Shown here: one piece after another, positions 9,496 to 18,726 of the stretch
Layout: every line of letters begins with the position of its first letter
How positions within the stretch are numbered: the stretch's first letter is position 1
Origin: Bacteroidales bacterium
Lineage (GTDB): Bacteria > Bacteroidota > Bacteroidia > Bacteroidales > VadinHA17
Assembly (NCBI GenBank): GCA_016928075.1
Contig: JAFGLJ010000042.1
Coordinates: forward strand, 62,001-126,000
Direction: 5' to 3'
DNA: 64,000 nucleotides
The notes under the pieces: generated by a model
Told to the model about the DNA's origin: nothing
Databases searched by the model: none
The model's input: the letters and a program-made list of their open reading frames with translations, nothing else
Made by a program: the position numbers and the translations under genes

Positions 9496-12400
9496 TCATT
9501 TATAAAAATTTTGTTTAACCCATTTTATTGCATCACCGGTTACTGAACGTCCCTCCGATTGGTTTGTCATAATGACCCTTGCACTGTCTGGTGACAGGTA
9601 ATAGGATCCAAGGTGATTCCAACCGTTTTCTGCATTTTCCCAGTCAACTATCACCTCCTCGGTTCCGTCATCATGTTCAACACTGAAGTGAAGGTCCTGC
9701 ATTGCGTTTCTTCTCTCACCGCCGCGTCCTATCATTAATCTCTGTCCTCCCCGTTTCCCGATATATGTATACACGTCATAGTATCCCGGTTCTTTTATTT
9801 CAGTTATCCAGCTTATATGTCTTTCCCCACTTCCTGCGCGTGTATAGACTGCTGATTTAACATATTTGCCATAATAAGTGCTTTCCACTGTTTTCTGCCA
9901 GTATTCAGGAGCCCACCAAGTGAACATCTCGCTATAGTCATTACCATCATCTCCCCTGATTTTAAGCCATTCCTTCAACCTGCCGGATGAGGTTTCCTGG
10001 TATATTCTGAATCCCGGATCTTCGTTGTCAACAATTATTTCGTTTTCCTCGTGTAAAAGAGGTATTCTGTCAAGTATTACTTCCCCTTCAGTGTTGTCTT
10101 CCGTTTCCCCTTCAACCAGGTCAGCAAGTGGAAACTGGAGCTCACCGGGGTTGTTAACTGAAAAAAGTGTATTTACAAACATACCACGGGGCTGGGCATC
10201 AAGTATCACACTTATCTTTTTAGCCTGGCCTGCTTCCAGCTTAACTATTTTTTCGACATCATTGGTTTGCATACCCCTTCCGGCCATTCCTACAGAAATA
10301 TTTCCCCTTCCTCCGCCACTTAAAGTTATGGACACATTTCCCTCCATGCCACGGCCACCACCGGGTCCGCGGCCGCCTGTACGAAAACCTACATTGAATA
10401 TTCCTGCTGTCTCTTCGGGATTGCATGCAATAAAGCTTACCTTGTATCTGGTCCTTGTCCCGATAATTACTTCGTGCACCGCAATATCCGAAAAAAGGAA
10501 ACCTGGCTGTCCTTTACCCCTGTACCACTGGTCAAGGTATTTTTCAAAATTAAAGCCGAAGTTATCATAGAGATTACTGCTGAAATCCTTTATACTGATA
10601 TTTTTAAATTTGTTTCTTTCGATATAATCGGAAAACCAGGTGTTGAATTCTTCGATCCCTACTTCTGCCCTGATTAGATTAAAGAGGTAGTCACCTTTCA
10701 CTGTAAGTATTAAACGCATTGTATCGTTTGAAGGGTTTAAGGCCAGTATTTCTTCCATACTGTGATCCCTCAGAATGGTGTTTGCTTTGTCATTTTCACT
10801 CAGGCCGCCCAGGAACATTCTCTGGAAACCTCCCTGTGGAGACTCTACTTTCTGAAGATGTGTCTCAAACACAGCATTTATAACAGGATACTCATCAGAG
10901 TAGAAGTTATTTTTATAAAAATAAAAACTGGGTCCCAGCAAATACCTGCCCGGCACCATCGTGGTATTTCCCCTGTTAAAGCTGAAATCAGAGCTGGTTA
11001 TAAAAGTGTTTCTGACAAAATTATTGAATGCCCTTACCTGCAGTTCTTTATCAGTTATTACCTGGTTACTTCTTCCCATCCTTCTTTTCTGTCTCTTAAT
11101 GGTTCGTTGGAAGCCGGACTCATTTATTGATGCCAGTTTTTCAGGTAAGAGTATCATTGACGGCTGTACTTCAGCCCTGGTCTGGGTGTTCTTTTTTTCT
11201 ATTGAGTGGAAATAGACCGGGACCTCAACAAGGCTTAGCCTTGCGAAAGGGTATTCAGTGCTGAAATTGGTTTCAAGTTCAGTCATTATCCCTGATATGA
11301 GATTTGCCAGGGTATCACCCAGTTCGTTAAGGTCGTCCCTGAAGTAATCATGTCCCCTGTAGTAATGCGCAATAAAATCTGTTGAATCAACACTAATGGT
11401 ATCGCTGACATAATATCCTTCCACGAGGCTTATCCCTGTCAAGGGATTTTCATTCTTGAAATACCAGTAGTTTTCATCAGATGTCCTCTCACCCTGTGAG
11501 ATTGCTACAAGGTTGTTATTACGTTTAACCTTAAGTGTATAATTTGTGAAATCAATTAATATTTTAGCAGGGCTGCCAGGGTAAAAATTAAGACCTGCAA
11601 CAGGGTACCAGTGTGTTTCGGGTGTGAGTAACAGATATTCGTCTTTTTGTATAACCTGCTTTTTATCAATATTTAACGGGCCTATATTGAATGGATTCTT
11701 TTTAATATCCTCATTATACCAGGGATAGCAATAGGCTTCTTCGATAGCACCTTCGTATGCGATACTTACTTTTACAATTGAATCAGGTTGCAGACCGTGA
11801 TCAAGATTAACCAGCAAGATATGGCCATCTTGTTTATAAGTGCCGGGTGAACCATTCACAGTGATTTCTTTCACTGATAAACCCGGGTTAAGTGAAAATG
11901 GGGCTTCACTAACAGCCCTGTCATGCTTATTAAGGCAAATTAAACTTGCCCTGGCAGAAATTTCACTGCTGGCATAATCAATTTCGATATCAGCATCTGT
12001 AACCTTTAAGAAATCACTGTTCTCATACTTGCTGTTTATTTCAATAACCTTATTCTTCAGGTTACGCTTGTTGTAGTAATTGTCCAGGAAATAATATGCT
12101 GAGTAGGCAGTTAATGAAATAAAAACAAACAAGGAACCAACGCTGATAACCCTGTGGATTTTTGACTGAGGAAGTCGTTTAAAAATCAATATTGTGACAA
12201 AGATAAAAACCAATCCCAGGGATGTATACATAATTCTCTGCGCAAGTAAAATATTCATATTGCTGAAGCCTGTAAGACTACTCTTGAAAACAGGCAATCC
12301 GAAGAGCATATAATCAAAGAACGAATTCATCCTGTTATAAAGATAAAACATGTTCAATGCTGCAAAACCCAGAAGCAAGAGGAAAGTTATTGCCTGGTTC

Positions 12401-12918
12401 CGGATAACTGACATAAGTATGTAAGCAAATCCCAGGCTGAAGATAAGTGTGGGTATGCTGATAAGAAAAAGATATTCAAAATAAGCAGCTACATCAATAC
12501 CAGCCTGCTTTGATATTATATTAACTATAAGGCATACGGCAAGGATAAGGATATTTACACCCAGGAAAAGTCTCAATATACCAAGTGATTTACCGAATAT
12601 ATATTCCAGGTTTGACATAGGTCTTGTATAGAGCACTTCGTTGGTATCCAGCTTTTTGTCCCTCTTCAGAAAGTCAGATGCAAGAAAGATTACTATTAAT
12701 GATTGCGCTATATTGAGTATATATAGGTTCATCAGGGGCAGGGAGGCTGGGATAGCCAGGAACTCCCATTCCTCATCTCCAACAGGACTGAAAAGTCCTA
12801 TATTCATTATGGTGAGTATTGCAAGAGATAAAATTGAGAACAGCCTGAATAACCAGCTGCGGCGAAGCGTTTTCGCTTCATATTGGGCAACGGTTCTGAT
12901 GTTATGTATAGAGAGCAT
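9496..12918 (-). CDS. ABC-2 type permease fused to a degenerate M1-peptidase-like region and a golvesin-like C-terminal domain
   Basis: Membrane protein of 1140 residues, partner of the ATPase 11 bases upstream. Residues 1-285 hold an ABC-2 permease domain with about seven hydrophobic segments, the last near VGSLFVFISLTAYSAYYFL. Residues about 290-830 resemble the extracytoplasmic M1-aminopeptidase-like part known from bacterial ABC permease/M1 fusions (for example YPFARLSLVEVPVYF and EKYLDQWYRGKGQPGF), but no HExxH zinc motif and no GAMEN motif are present, so it should be non-catalytic. A Gly/Arg-rich segment follows (about 845-885). The last 140 residues (about 1000-1140) carry WWAPEYWQKTVESTYYG, a YYDVY strand, HDDGTEEVIVDW, NGWNHLGSYYL and GDAIKWV, matching the pattern of golvesin/Xly carbohydrate-binding-like domains. 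Such a domain on an ABC permease is unusual. Domain assignments rest on motif recognition, not on a search. Confidence 0.85.
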   Translation of the reverse strand: MLSIHNIRTVAQYEAKTLRRSWLFRLFSILSLAILTIMNIGLFSPVGDEEWEFLAIPASLPLMNLYILNIAQSLIVIFLASDFLKRDKKLDTNEVLYTRPMSNLEYIFGKSLGILRLFLGVNILILAVCLIVNIISKQAGIDVAAYFEYLFLISIPTLIFSLGFAYILMSVIRNQAITFLLLLGFAALNMFYLYNRMNSFFDYMLFGLPVFKSSLTGFSNMNILLAQRIMYTSLGLVFIFVTILIFKRLPQSKIHRVISVGSLFVFISLTAYSAYYFLDNYYNKRNLKNKVIEINSKYENSDFLKVTDADIEIDYASSEISARASLICLNKHDRAVSEAPFSLNPGLSVKEITVNGSPGTYKQDGHILLVNLDHGLQPDSIVKVSIAYEGAIEEAYCYPWYNEDIKKNPFNIGPLNIDKKQVIQKDEYLLLTPETHWYPVAGLNFYPGSPAKILIDFTNYTLKVKRNNNLVAISQGERTSDENYWYFKNENPLTGISLVEGYYVSDTISVDSTDFIAHYYRGHDYFRDDLNELGDTLANLISGIMTELETNFSTEYPFARLSLVEVPVYFHSIEKKNTQTRAEVQPSMILLPEKLASINESGFQRTIKRQKRRMGRSNQVITDKELQVRAFNNFVRNTFITSSDFSFNRGNTTMVPGRYLLGPSFYFYKNNFYSDEYPVINAVFETHLQKVESPQGGFQRMFLGGLSENDKANTILRDHSMEEILALNPSNDTMRLILTVKGDYLFNLIRAEVGIEEFNTWFSDYIERNKFKNISIKDFSSNLYDNFGFNFEKYLDQWYRGKGQPGFLFSDIAVHEVIIGTRTRYKVSFIACNPEETAGIFNVGFRTGGRGPGGGRGMEGNVSITLSGGGRGNISVGMAGRGMQTNDVEKIVKLEAGQAKKISVILDAQPRGMFVNTLFSVNNPGELQFPLADLVEGETEDNTEGEVILDRIPLLHEENEIIVDNEDPGFRIYQETSSGRLKEWLKIRGDDGNDYSEMFTWWAPEYWQKTVESTYYGKYVKSAVYTRAGSGERHISWITEIKEPGYYDVYTYIGKRGGQRLMIGRGGERRNAMQDLHFSVEHDDGTEEVIVDWENAENGWNHLGSYYLSPDSARVIMTNQSEGRSVTGDAIKWVKQNFYK

Positions 12919-12929
12919 TTATACTGAGC

Positions 12930-13826
12930 TTAAATATTTATGCTTACGCCGTTGATTTTATGTTCCATGTAGTATACATATGCATGTTCGAGATTAGGTT
13001 CAATGATCTGGCTGTCGAAGCCCGAAACATCATCGGCAACTACCTGTGCATCCCAGCCTATCTCGCTGGGGATTGATGATATTATGTGGAGGTCATCTTT
13101 CACCCGTTCGTATTCTTCCTGGGTGAGCCTCAGGTTAAAAACGTGACCCTCAGCCTGCTTTACCAGGTCATCGGGGGAACCGGAATAGACCATCTTCCCC
13201 TCGTTCAGCAGTGCCATGCTCTGGCAGGTAGATGAAATATCACCCACGATATGAGTTGACAGGATTATTGTTACATCGTTCTGGCTTAGGTCAGAAAGAA
13301 TATTTCTGAAACGAATTCTTTCATCAGGGTCGAGGCCAGTTGTTGGTTCATCAACCACGATTATTTTTGGATCACCAATAAGTGCCTGCGCAATGCCCAG
13401 GCGTCGCTTCATACCACCTGATAGTTTATTAGCTTTCCTGTCCCTCGCTTCCAGAAGGCCAACCTTATCAAGTAGTTCATCTACTGTCTGTAACCTTTGT
13501 TTCCTGTTCTTAATGCCAGCGAGAGAGCCTGAATAATCAAGGAACTCCCATGTTTTTAACCGGGTGAAAAATCGAAAATCCTGGGGCAGGTAACCGAGAT
13601 AAGAGCGAAGCTTTTTTCTTTGTTTCTGTATATTTTCACCATTCACCAGTACTTCGCCCGAACTTGGTTTCATCAGGGCTACAAGCACCTTCATCAGGCT
13701 TGATTTACCGGCTCCATTTGGCCCGAGCAGTCCGAACATACCTTCTTCTACAGTAAGGGTAATATTTTTAACTGCATGATTTCCGTTTCTATATATTAAA
13801 TTCAGCCCTTTTATCTCAATCTTCAT
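12930..13826 (-). CDS. ABC transporter ATP-binding protein
   Basis: Cytoplasmic ATPase of 298 residues energising the adjacent ABC-2 permease. Visible motifs: Walker A GPNGAGKSS (about residues 35-43), Q-loop LGYLPQDF (about 78), ABC signature LSGGMKRR (about 136), Walker B IIVVDEPTTGLDP (about 155-167) and H-loop STH (about 191). After residue 220 there is a C-terminal extension typical of CcmA/NatA-like exporters, ending in NLEHAYVYYMEH. It is the first gene of the six-gene operon, with a good promoter 20 bases upstream. The coupling of an ABC-2 exporter to TolC, HlyD and RND genes in one transcript is the notable context. The substrate is unknown. Confidence 0.95.
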   Translation of the reverse strand: MKIEIKGLNLIYRNGNHAVKNITLTVEEGMFGLLGPNGAGKSSLMKVLVALMKPSSGEVLVNGENIQKQRKKLRSYLGYLPQDFRFFTRLKTWEFLDYSGSLAGIKNRKQRLQTVDELLDKVGLLEARDRKANKLSGGMKRRLGIAQALIGDPKIIVVDEPTTGLDPDERIRFRNILSDLSQNDVTIILSTHIVGDISSTCQSMALLNEGKMVYSGSPDDLVKQAEGHVFNLRLTQEEYERVKDDLHIISSIPSEIGWDAQVVADDVSGFDSQIIEPNLEHAYVYYMEHKINGVSINI

Positions 13827-13845
13827 CTATAAAATTTTTGTGTGG

Positions 13846-13879
13846 CAAATATATTTATACAATCTATAGGACTATCAAA
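13846..13879 (-). promoter_or_regulatory. Bacteroidota-type promoter of the ABC/RND operon
   Basis: On the minus strand a perfect -7 element TATATTTG (13853-13846) lies 22 bases downstream of a -33 TTTG (13879-13876), against the Bacteroidota sigma-ABfr consensus TAnnTTTG / TTTG with 19-21 bases between. Transcription should start near 13839, leaving a leader of about 13 bases before the ATPase start codon. Confidence 0.6.
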
Positions 13880-13993
13880 AGACATGAAATATTTCAAAAT
13901 GATGGTAATATTTTCCCTGATCAGGTGTTTTTAATATTGGTTAACAATTCTGTAATGATTTTAAATATCCTGCAGCCGTCTGAAAGTAATTTC

Positions 13994-14001
13994 TAATTTT
14001 G
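13994..14001 (+). promoter_or_regulatory. Possible -7 element upstream of the HD-domain/lpx cluster
   Basis: TAATTTTG fits TAnnTTTG exactly and ends 19 bases before the TTG start of the HD gene. No TTTG is present at the usual -33 distance, so this is a partial match only. Confidence 0.4.
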
Positions 14002-14020
14002 TAAAAGAAAAGCAACATAA

Positions 14021-15277
14021 TTGGATACAGGAACAAACAAACTTAAAATATTAAACGATCCCGTACACGGATTTATCAAGATACCTTCTGAATTTATCTT
14101 CGATCTTCTTGAAGATCCGTGGTTTCAGCGTTTGAGGTTTATCAAACAACTTGGCCTTACCGACATGGTATATCCGGGAGCCACGCACAGCAGGTTCCTT
14201 CACAGCCTGGGAGCATTGCATCTTATGGGGCTGGCCCTTACAACCCTGCGTAAGAAAAAAGTAGAAATAAGCGACGAGGAATTTGAAGCAGCCCTCATAG
14301 CAATTCTATGCCACGATCTTGGGCATGGCCCTTTCTCACATTCTCTTGAATTTAATATATCAGGCAAGATCAGCCACGAGGATATCTCCTTGATTATTAT
14401 GAATATCCTTAACCGGAAATATAATAACAGGATGAATATGGCCATTGAAATGTTCACCGGCAAATACCCGAGGAGATTTTTTAATGATTTGATATCAAGT
14501 CAGATAGACATGGACAGACTGGATTACCTGTTGCGAGATAGTTTCTATACAGGAGTTATCGAGGGATCGGTTGGTTCTGACAGGATAATAAGCATGCTGA
14601 ATATTGCAGGTAACCGACTGGTAGTCGAGGAAAAAGGGGTTTATTCAATTGAAAAGTTCCTGATAGCAAGACGTTTTATGTACTGGCAGGTTTATATGCA
14701 CAAGACGGTCCTGAGTGCTGACCAGATGCTTAAAAGAATAATCAGAAGAGCCCGCAGCCTTATCATGAATGGCCACCAGGTGAAATCAAGCATACCTGTG
14801 GATTATTTTCTCAGGACAAAGATAGAAAGGCAGGAATTGCTGGACGGTAAGAATATGGAGTTTTCAGAAATGTACTTCAAGCTTGACGATGGAGAGCTTA
14901 TCTCTTCTATCAGACAATGGGCAGAGAACACAGATGAAATTCTATCAGACCTGGCGAAAGCATTTTTGTATCGACAGCTCCCCGCAATTGAACTTTCTGA
15001 TAAACCCTTCCCGAAATCAGATGTGAATAGGATTATTGATATTCTTAATGGGATTAATGATTTCAGGTTGCAGGATACGGGTAGTTATGTATATACCGGT
15101 TGTATATCAAATATAACATATGCTCCTTCAGCACCCAGTGTGAAAATACTGCAAAAGGATGGTTCACTCAGAGAAGTGACTGAAGTATCAAGTATTCTGC
15201 GTCATGATACTCTATCGAAAAGTACCATCAGGTACTATCTTTGTTATCCAAAAGATATCAGAAGCATTATAAATTAA
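14021..15277 (+). CDS. HD superfamily phosphohydrolase (dNTPase/SAMHD1-like)
   Basis: Cytoplasmic metal-dependent phosphohydrolase of 418 residues. The HD signature is visible as SRFLHSLGAL (about residue 57-66) and AILCHDLGHGPFSHSLE (about 94-110), followed by the downstream metal and substrate region IDMDRLDYLLRDSFYTGV (about 163-180). This spacing matches the YdhJ/SAMHD1-like group, which act on nucleoside triphosphates or related nucleotides; the actual substrate is not shown by the sequence. Bacteroidota homologues commonly sit directly before lpxD, as here (33-base gap), though the metabolic link is unclear. The start is TTG: the conserved stretch NKLKILNDPVHGFI begins five codons later and no in-frame ATG lies upstream. 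Confidence 0.88.
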   Translation: MDTGTNKLKILNDPVHGFIKIPSEFIFDLLEDPWFQRLRFIKQLGLTDMVYPGATHSRFLHSLGALHLMGLALTTLRKKKVEISDEEFEAALIAILCHDLGHGPFSHSLEFNISGKISHEDISLIIMNILNRKYNNRMNMAIEMFTGKYPRRFFNDLISSQIDMDRLDYLLRDSFYTGVIEGSVGSDRIISMLNIAGNRLVVEEKGVYSIEKFLIARRFMYWQVYMHKTVLSADQMLKRIIRRARSLIMNGHQVKSSIPVDYFLRTKIERQELLDGKNMEFSEMYFKLDDGELISSIRQWAENTDEILSDLAKAFLYRQLPAIELSDKPFPKSDVNRIIDILNGINDFRLQDTGSYVYTGCISNITYAPSAPSVKILQKDGSLREVTEVSSILRHDTLSKSTIRYYLCYPKDIRSIIN

Positions 15278-15310
15278 TAAGATCATTTACCAAGTAGAAA
15301 ATTAATAGAA

Positions 15311-16348
15311 ATGAAATTTACAGCAAAAGAGATCGCCAAGTTCCTTAACGGTGACGTTGAGGGAGATCCAGGAGCAGTAGTTAACTCGGTGGCCAAAATT
15401 GAAGAAGGACATGAAGGTGCCCTTTCCTTTCTTTCAAATATTAGCTACGAGAAGTACATCTACACCACCGGATCATCAGTTGTTATAGTTAACAGGGATT
15501 TCAGACCTTCTTCACCTGTCAGTGCAACCATGATCAGGGTTGATAATGCATATGAAGCTTTCGCATCGTTGCTCAGTATTTATGAAGAATCAAAACCCAG
15601 GAAAAAGGGGATACATACCCGGGCTGTAATTGAAAAGTCAGCAAAGATAGGTAAAGACGTATATATAGGGCCTATGGCATATATAGGTGAAAATGTAGTA
15701 TTAGGGGATCGTTGTTCTGTTTATCAGAATGCAAGCATAGGAGATAATTGCATGATTGAAGAAAATACAGCCATCTATCCCAGTGTTACAATATATCACG
15801 AGTGCATTATTGGTAAAAACTGTATTATCCATGCCGGCTCGGTGATTGGAAGTGATGGGTTCGGTTTTGCTCCACAGGCAGATGCAAATTATAAGAAAAT
15901 TCCCCAGCTTGGTAATGTTATTCTTGAGGATAATGTTGAAATAGGTGCCAATGTTGTTGTCGATCGTGCAACCATGGGTTCAACAATAATAAGACGAGGG
16001 GTTAAGCTGGATAACCTAATTCAGATAGGGCATAATGTCGAGGTCGGAGAAAATACGGTAATGGCCGGTCAGACAGGCATAGCAGGATCAACTAAAATAG
16101 GGAAAAATTGCATGTTTGGCGGACAGGTAGGCATAACTGGCCACGTAAAGATTGCCGACGGTACCAAGGCCGCTGCCCAGGCCGGTATCAATGGTAATAT
16201 ACTGAAGGAAAACCTTACTGTTTACGGCTCTCCAGCCTTTGAATACAGGAAAGCCCAGTTATCACATATTATCTTCAGGAAACTGCCCGAGCTGAAGGAT
16301 AAGGTAGATAAACTGGCTGATGATATCGAGGAGATAAAAAACAGATAA
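15311..16348 (+). CDS. lpxD: UDP-3-O-acylglucosamine N-acyltransferase LpxD
   Basis: Third enzyme of lipid A synthesis: transfers a 3-hydroxyacyl chain from ACP to the 2-amino group of UDP-3-O-acyl-glucosamine. 345 residues, normal length. The N-terminal uridine-binding domain (about 1-100, with [20 protein letters not shown]) is followed by a left-handed beta-helix of hexapeptide repeats (about 105-310; examples [20 protein letters not shown] and [20 protein letters not shown]) with the catalytic-type His in [10 protein letters not shown] (about 240), then a C-terminal helix. The start ATG at 15311 is preceded by an A-rich leader. First lpx gene of the cluster lpxD-lpxC/fabZ-lpxA. Confidence 0.96.
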   Translation: MKFTAKEIAKFLNGDVEGDPGAVVNSVAKIEEGHEGALSFLSNISYEKYIYTTGSSVVIVNRDFRPSSPVSATMIRVDNAYEAFASLLSIYEESKPRKKGIHTRAVIEKSAKIGKDVYIGPMAYIGENVVLGDRCSVYQNASIGDNCMIEENTAIYPSVTIYHECIIGKNCIIHAGSVIGSDGFGFAPQADANYKKIPQLGNVILEDNVEIGANVVVDRATMGSTIIRRGVKLDNLIQIGHNVEVGENTVMAGQTGIAGSTKIGKNCMFGGQVGITGHVKIADGTKAAAQAGINGNILKENLTVYGSPAFEYRKAQLSHIIFRKLPELKDKVDKLADDIEEIKNR

Positions 16349-16380
16349 TCAGGCCTGTTCCAAACGAATTTATTTGATAT

Positions 16381-16404
16381 AAACCATGTTAGCACGGTTT
16401 TTTA
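16381..16404 (+). terminator. Weak terminator-like hairpin after lpxD
   Basis: AAACC and GGTTT arms (16381-16385 and 16396-16400), with a further TG/CA pair past one mismatch, are followed by a run of six T (16398-16403). The stem is short, so it may only reduce read-through into lpxC. Confidence 0.35.
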
Positions 16405-16427
16405 TAGATCGTTCGAAAATTTTTTTA

Positions 16428-16435
16428 TTTCTTTG
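16428..16435 (+). promoter_or_regulatory. Possible -7 element of lpxC/fabZ
   Basis: TTTCTTTG, followed by CAGG, differs from TAnnTTTG at one position. The same octamer serves as the -7 of the acpP promoter in this window, where a -33 TTTG is also present. Here no TTTG is seen at -33, so the call is weak. Confidence 0.35.
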
Positions 16436-16462
16436 CAGGCATAATAGAAAGAACAAAAATAT

Positions 16463-17860
16463 ATGAGTATAAAAAACCAGAGAACCCTGGCCTCCGAGGT
16501 AACCCTTAATGGAAAGGGATTACATTCAGGCATTGATGTGAATATTACATTTAAACCTGCTCCCATAGACCATGGTTATAAGTTTTGCAGGGTTGACCTG
16601 CCCGAGAAGCCAATTATTCGTGCAGTGGCAGAAAATGTTACAGACACCACGAGGGGGACAACCCTTGAAGAGAATGGGACTTCGGTTGCTACGATAGAAC
16701 ACGTTCTGGCTTCTTTTTATGGAATGAACCTGGATAATGTACTCGTTGAGATCGATGGCCCTGAAGCACCTATAATGGGCGGCAGCGCAATGAGATTTAC
16801 CGAAGCTATTCAAAAAGCCGGGATAGTTGAACAGAAATCACTGAGAAAGTATTTTGAAGTGAAGGAAAAAATTGTCTACTCCGATGAAGAACATGGAGTT
16901 GACCTGATTATTTACCCTGATGATCATCTAAGTATAAATGTACTCATTGATTATAATTCAAAGATACTTGGTAATCAATATGCCGTCCTTGACAGTAAGG
17001 ATGATTTTGCTGAAGAAATAGCCAAGAGCAGGACATTTGTTTTCTTCCATGAGCTGGAACCACTCTTTAAGGCAGGAAAGATAAAGGGAGGTGATCTTGA
17101 TAATGCAATAGTGATACTTGAAAAAGAAGTTCCACAGTCTGAAATTGACCGCATTGCCAGGATGTTTAATAAACCAAATATTACCGCTCACAAGGAGGGA
17201 ATATTAAACAACACTGCCCTGCGTTATCCTAATGAACCGGCGCGTCATAAACTCCTTGACCTGCTTGGTGACATGGCCCTTGTTGGTCATCATATAAAGG
17301 GGAAGATAGTTGCTACCAGACCGGGCCACCTGGCAAATACAAACCTGGCCAGGCTGGTTAGGCAGGAAATAAAAAAGGCAGCCATCAAAAAAGATATTCC
17401 TGTTTATGACCCTACCGTTGAACCTGTATATGGGATTGATGAAATTAAGAAAAGGCTGCCTCATCGGTATCCATTCCTGTTGGTCGACAAAGTAATATAT
17501 AAGGATGAGACCTCGGTAATCGGGATAAAAAACGTTACTTTCAATGAATTTTTCTTTCAGGGACATTTTCCCGATGAGCCAGTGATGCCTGGAGTATTAC
17601 TGGTTGAATCAATGGCCCAGGTGGGGGGAATGCTGGTACTTGGTGATGTAGAAGATCCCGAAGAGTGGTCAACATATTTTCTCAAGATAGATAAGGTGAA
17701 ATTTAAGCAAAAAGTAGTACCGGGCGATACTCTGATAATTAAACTTAGTATGTCTGAGCCTCCACGAAGAGGAATTGTATCAATGTACGGACATGTATAT
17801 GTTGGTAATAAACTGGTTGTTGAAGGAGAAATGGTTGCCCAGGTGGTAAAAAATAAATAA
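16463..17860 (+). CDS. lpxC: Bifunctional UDP-3-O-acyl-GlcNAc deacetylase / 3-hydroxyacyl-ACP dehydratase (LpxC-FabZ fusion)
   Basis: Fusion of two enzymes, 465 residues. The N-terminal part (about 1-305) is the zinc deacetylase LpxC, the committed step of lipid A synthesis; zinc and catalytic residues are seen in ATIEHVLASFYGM (about 76-88) and in HKLLDLLGDMALVG (about 255-268). The C-terminal part (about 320-465) is the FabZ dehydratase of fatty acid elongation, with LPHRYPFLLVDKV (His in the active site, about 332) and GHFPDEPVMPGVLLVESMAQ (about 365-385). This fusion is characteristic of Bacteroidota and links lipid A and fatty acid fluxes, which compete for 3-hydroxyacyl-ACP. It is 2 bases from lpxA, so the two are translated from one message. 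Confidence 0.97.
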   Translation: MSIKNQRTLASEVTLNGKGLHSGIDVNITFKPAPIDHGYKFCRVDLPEKPIIRAVAENVTDTTRGTTLEENGTSVATIEHVLASFYGMNLDNVLVEIDGPEAPIMGGSAMRFTEAIQKAGIVEQKSLRKYFEVKEKIVYSDEEHGVDLIIYPDDHLSINVLIDYNSKILGNQYAVLDSKDDFAEEIAKSRTFVFFHELEPLFKAGKIKGGDLDNAIVILEKEVPQSEIDRIARMFNKPNITAHKEGILNNTALRYPNEPARHKLLDLLGDMALVGHHIKGKIVATRPGHLANTNLARLVRQEIKKAAIKKDIPVYDPTVEPVYGIDEIKKRLPHRYPFLLVDKVIYKDETSVIGIKNVTFNEFFFQGHFPDEPVMPGVLLVESMAQVGGMLVLGDVEDPEEWSTYFLKIDKVKFKQKVVPGDTLIIKLSMSEPPRRGIVSMYGHVYVGNKLVVEGEMVAQVVKNK

Positions 17861-17862
17861 TA

Positions 17863-18642
17863 ATGATTTCAGATCAGGCATTTATTCATGGTAATGCTAG
17901 TCTTGGTAAAAATGTAACTGTTGAACCTTTCGCTTATATAGCAGGAGATGTTGTTATAGGAGATAATAGCTGGATTGGGCCAAATGCCACTGTTCTTGAT
18001 GGTGCCCGGATGGGAGTCAACTGTAAGGTTTTCCCGGGAGCTGTAATATCAGCCATACCGCAGGATATGAAATTTGCCGGTGAAAAAACAACCACCGAAG
18101 TTGGCGATAATTGTACCTTCAGGGAAGGTGCAACCATAAATAGGGGAACAGTGTCACTGGGGAAAACAATAATGGGAAACAACTGCCTCATGATGGCCAA
18201 TTCACATGTGGCACATGATTGTATTATAGGGAATAATTGCATATTGGTGAATAATGTATTGCTGGGGGGAGAAGTTCATCTGGATGATTACGTCATTATG
18301 GGAGGTGGTTCAGCAGCCCACCAGTTCTGCCGGGTAGGAGCACATGCGATGATTAGCGGTGGCGCCATGTTCAAAAAAGATATTCCACCTTATGTAATAA
18401 TAAATCAAAACCCTGTGGGGTTTGCTGGCATTAATAAGATTGGACTTAAACGAAGAGGTTTCATACAGGAGCAAATTGATGAAATTGAAGAGATATACAA
18501 AATAATATATTTATCAGGCAGAAATATAAGCCAGGCTATTCAATACCTGAAAGATAATTTTAAACCCACAGATGATTTGAATTATATTATTGACTTTGTT
18601 TCCAATTCAAAACGGGGCATTCTGAAATCAGCAATCGGGTAA
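17863..18642 (+). CDS. lpxA: Acyl-ACP--UDP-N-acetylglucosamine O-acyltransferase LpxA
   Basis: First enzyme of lipid A synthesis, O-acylating UDP-GlcNAc from 3-hydroxyacyl-ACP. 259 residues, normal length. A left-handed beta-helix of hexapeptide repeats fills residues about 5-185 (IGDNSWIGPNATV, VGDNCTFREGATINRGT). The catalytic His region reads MANSHVAHDCIIGNNCILVN (about 108-127), and GGGSAAHQFCRVGAHAMISG follows (about 147-166). The C-terminal helical domain starts at GINKIGLKRRGF, as in other LpxA proteins. It starts 2 bases after lpxC/fabZ. Confidence 0.97.
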   Translation: MISDQAFIHGNASLGKNVTVEPFAYIAGDVVIGDNSWIGPNATVLDGARMGVNCKVFPGAVISAIPQDMKFAGEKTTTEVGDNCTFREGATINRGTVSLGKTIMGNNCLMMANSHVAHDCIIGNNCILVNNVLLGGEVHLDDYVIMGGGSAAHQFCRVGAHAMISGGAMFKKDIPPYVIINQNPVGFAGINKIGLKRRGFIQEQIDEIEEIYKIIYLSGRNISQAIQYLKDNFKPTDDLNYIIDFVSNSKRGILKSAIG

Positions 18643-18726
18643 CTTAAGGCTGAGGATATTGTATGGGGTTTAACACCAAACAATTCTTTGGAGGTCACAA
18701 TAAATCAAATATATTAAATCCAGGAT

